A stretch of DNA of 5,440 bases from CAYWBI01 sp964456445. GTDB taxonomy: Bacteria > Calditrichota > Calditrichia > Calditrichales > J004. Location of the stretch: positions 1-5,440 of the forward strand of contig CAYWBI010000229.1 in NCBI GenBank assembly GCA_964456445.1, in the 5' to 3' direction. Both the position numbers and the translations under genes were made by a program. Each line of letters starts with the position of its first letter. Position 1 is the first letter of the stretch. Under the pieces are notes generated by a model. It saw only the letters and a list, made by a program, of their open reading frames with translations. It had not been told where the DNA came from and made no database searches. Positions 4,807-5,440 of this stretch are shown here, one piece after another.

Positions 4807-5440
4807 ATGCGTTCTATTATTATAATCCTTGTTTTTTTCTTTTCAATCCCGCTTTTTGCCCAAACTTCGGGAACGCTGGAAGAAACACTGCAAAGCCTTT
4901 CCGAAGATGCCGCCCGCAATTATCTGGACCCGGTTGCAAGCGGTTTTGGCGCCGATCTCAACGCCGGTTGGTTTCATCGTGCGGCCGACGATGACGTCCT
5001 GGGGTTTGATATTGAGTTTGGCTTTGTGGCCATGGCGGCAAAGTTTCCCGGTTCGGCAACCCATTTCTCCAATTCGGGCAGTTTTCGATTTTCACAGGAC
5101 CAGGCACGGCAAATACTATCCAACAATAGCAGCGATTGGAACAAGCTTTCGCAGGACCAGCAAAATAGCATGGTCAGTCTGTTTGTCTCACAAAACTTTA
5201 GCGTCGGCATGGAGGGCGCTACCATTATCGGGGCAACCGATGATTATTTTACCGTTCATTTTCCGGGACAAAGCATCAATGATCCTTCCACAAATCAGAG
5301 TGTAACCGTGCCCGATCAGGATGTCCAGCTACAAATTGGAGGTTTTGGCGATTTGGCCCAGTTGGATTATGTACCGCTGGCCGCGCCTCAGTTTAGCCTT
5401 GGAACGGTATTTGGCACCATGGCCACCATGCGTTATCTGC
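4807..5440 (+). CDS. Exported DUF6588-like protein, 3' end cut by window
   Basis: The frame starting at ATG 4807 is open for 211 codons to the window edge. AGGGAGG at 4796-4802, 4 nt before the ATG, is the strongest ribosome site in the window. Residues 1-18, MRSIIIILVFFFSIPLFA, form a Sec signal peptide with probable cleavage before Gln19. The mature start has a short helix-like stretch, then YLDPVASGFGADLNAGWF (about 39-56), then GFDIEFGFVAMAAKFP. The Y-L-x-P...L-N-x-G-W...G-F-D pattern is what I recall of DUF6588, an uncharacterised family of exported proteins common in Bacteroidota and relatives. Later residues alternate polar and hydrophobic positions rich in Gly, Phe and Thr, consistent with an outer-membrane beta-barrel or periplasmic beta protein (inference). 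Codon use resembles the arg genes. Its control may lie in the structured 500-bp region upstream. Function is unknown. Confidence 0.85.
   Translation, partial: MRSIIIILVFFFSIPLFAQTSGTLEETLQSLSEDAARNYLDPVASGFGADLNAGWFHRAADDDVLGFDIEFGFVAMAAKFPGSATHFSNSGSFRFSQDQARQILSNNSSDWNKLSQDQQNSMVSLFVSQNFSVGMEGATIIGATDDYFTVHFPGQSINDPSTNQSVTVPDQDVQLQIGGFGDLAQLDYVPLAAPQFSLGTVFGTMATMRYL

Noticed and set aside
4829..5305. 158-codon plus-strand ORF at the right edge
   Set aside because: It is in the wrong frame. The frame from ATG 4807 has a signal peptide, a strong ribosome site and DUF6588-like motifs, and stays open to the edge.

Overview
The window looks like a chromosomal segment of a Gram-negative bacterium, most likely from the Fibrobacterota-Chlorobiota-Bacteroidota (FCB) superphylum or a nearby uncultured lineage. 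The lineage call is an inference. It rests on a secreted protein at the right edge that resembles the DUF6588 family, on its signal peptide ending in LFA before Gln, and on moderate GC with AT-rich spacers. No rRNA, tRNA, CRISPR array, transposase or phage gene is visible.

Left half (1-3243, minus strand): an arginine biosynthesis cluster transcribed argB -> argC -> argJ. It encodes N-acetylglutamate kinase, N-acetyl-gamma-glutamyl-phosphate reductase and the ornithine/glutamate N-acetyltransferase. These are steps 2 and 3 of the pathway plus the acetyl-recycling step, so the cell probably uses the cyclic (acetyl-recycling) route to ornithine. argJ runs off the left edge and lacks only its last few codons. 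Gaps are 59 bp (argB-argC) and 112 bp (argC-argJ). The larger gap holds a weak ARG-box-like sequence and a small hairpin. A fair sigma70-type promoter lies just before argB. ArgB lacks the N-terminal helix of arginine-inhibited kinases.

Middle (3244-3985): a 195-bp divergent promoter region, then a plus-strand gene for a small four-helix membrane protein with conserved-looking His residues (CopD/HemJ-like in style, function unknown).

Right-centre (3986-4806): a doubtful minus-strand small gene whose sensible N-terminal and C-terminal halves lie in different frames, joined at a textbook -1 slippery heptamer (A_AAA_AAC). Beyond it are about 520 bp with no convincing gene but with structure. 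Three TTGTCC...TTGGAC modules have right halves spaced exactly 106 bp apart. A terminator-like hairpin has upstream sequences able to compete with it. A perfect 12-bp inverted repeat follows.

Right edge (4807-5440+): the start of an exported DUF6588-like protein with a strong Shine-Dalgarno site, cut by the window end. The structured leader in front of it is the least explained part of the window and may be regulatory DNA/RNA for this gene or contain a small RNA.
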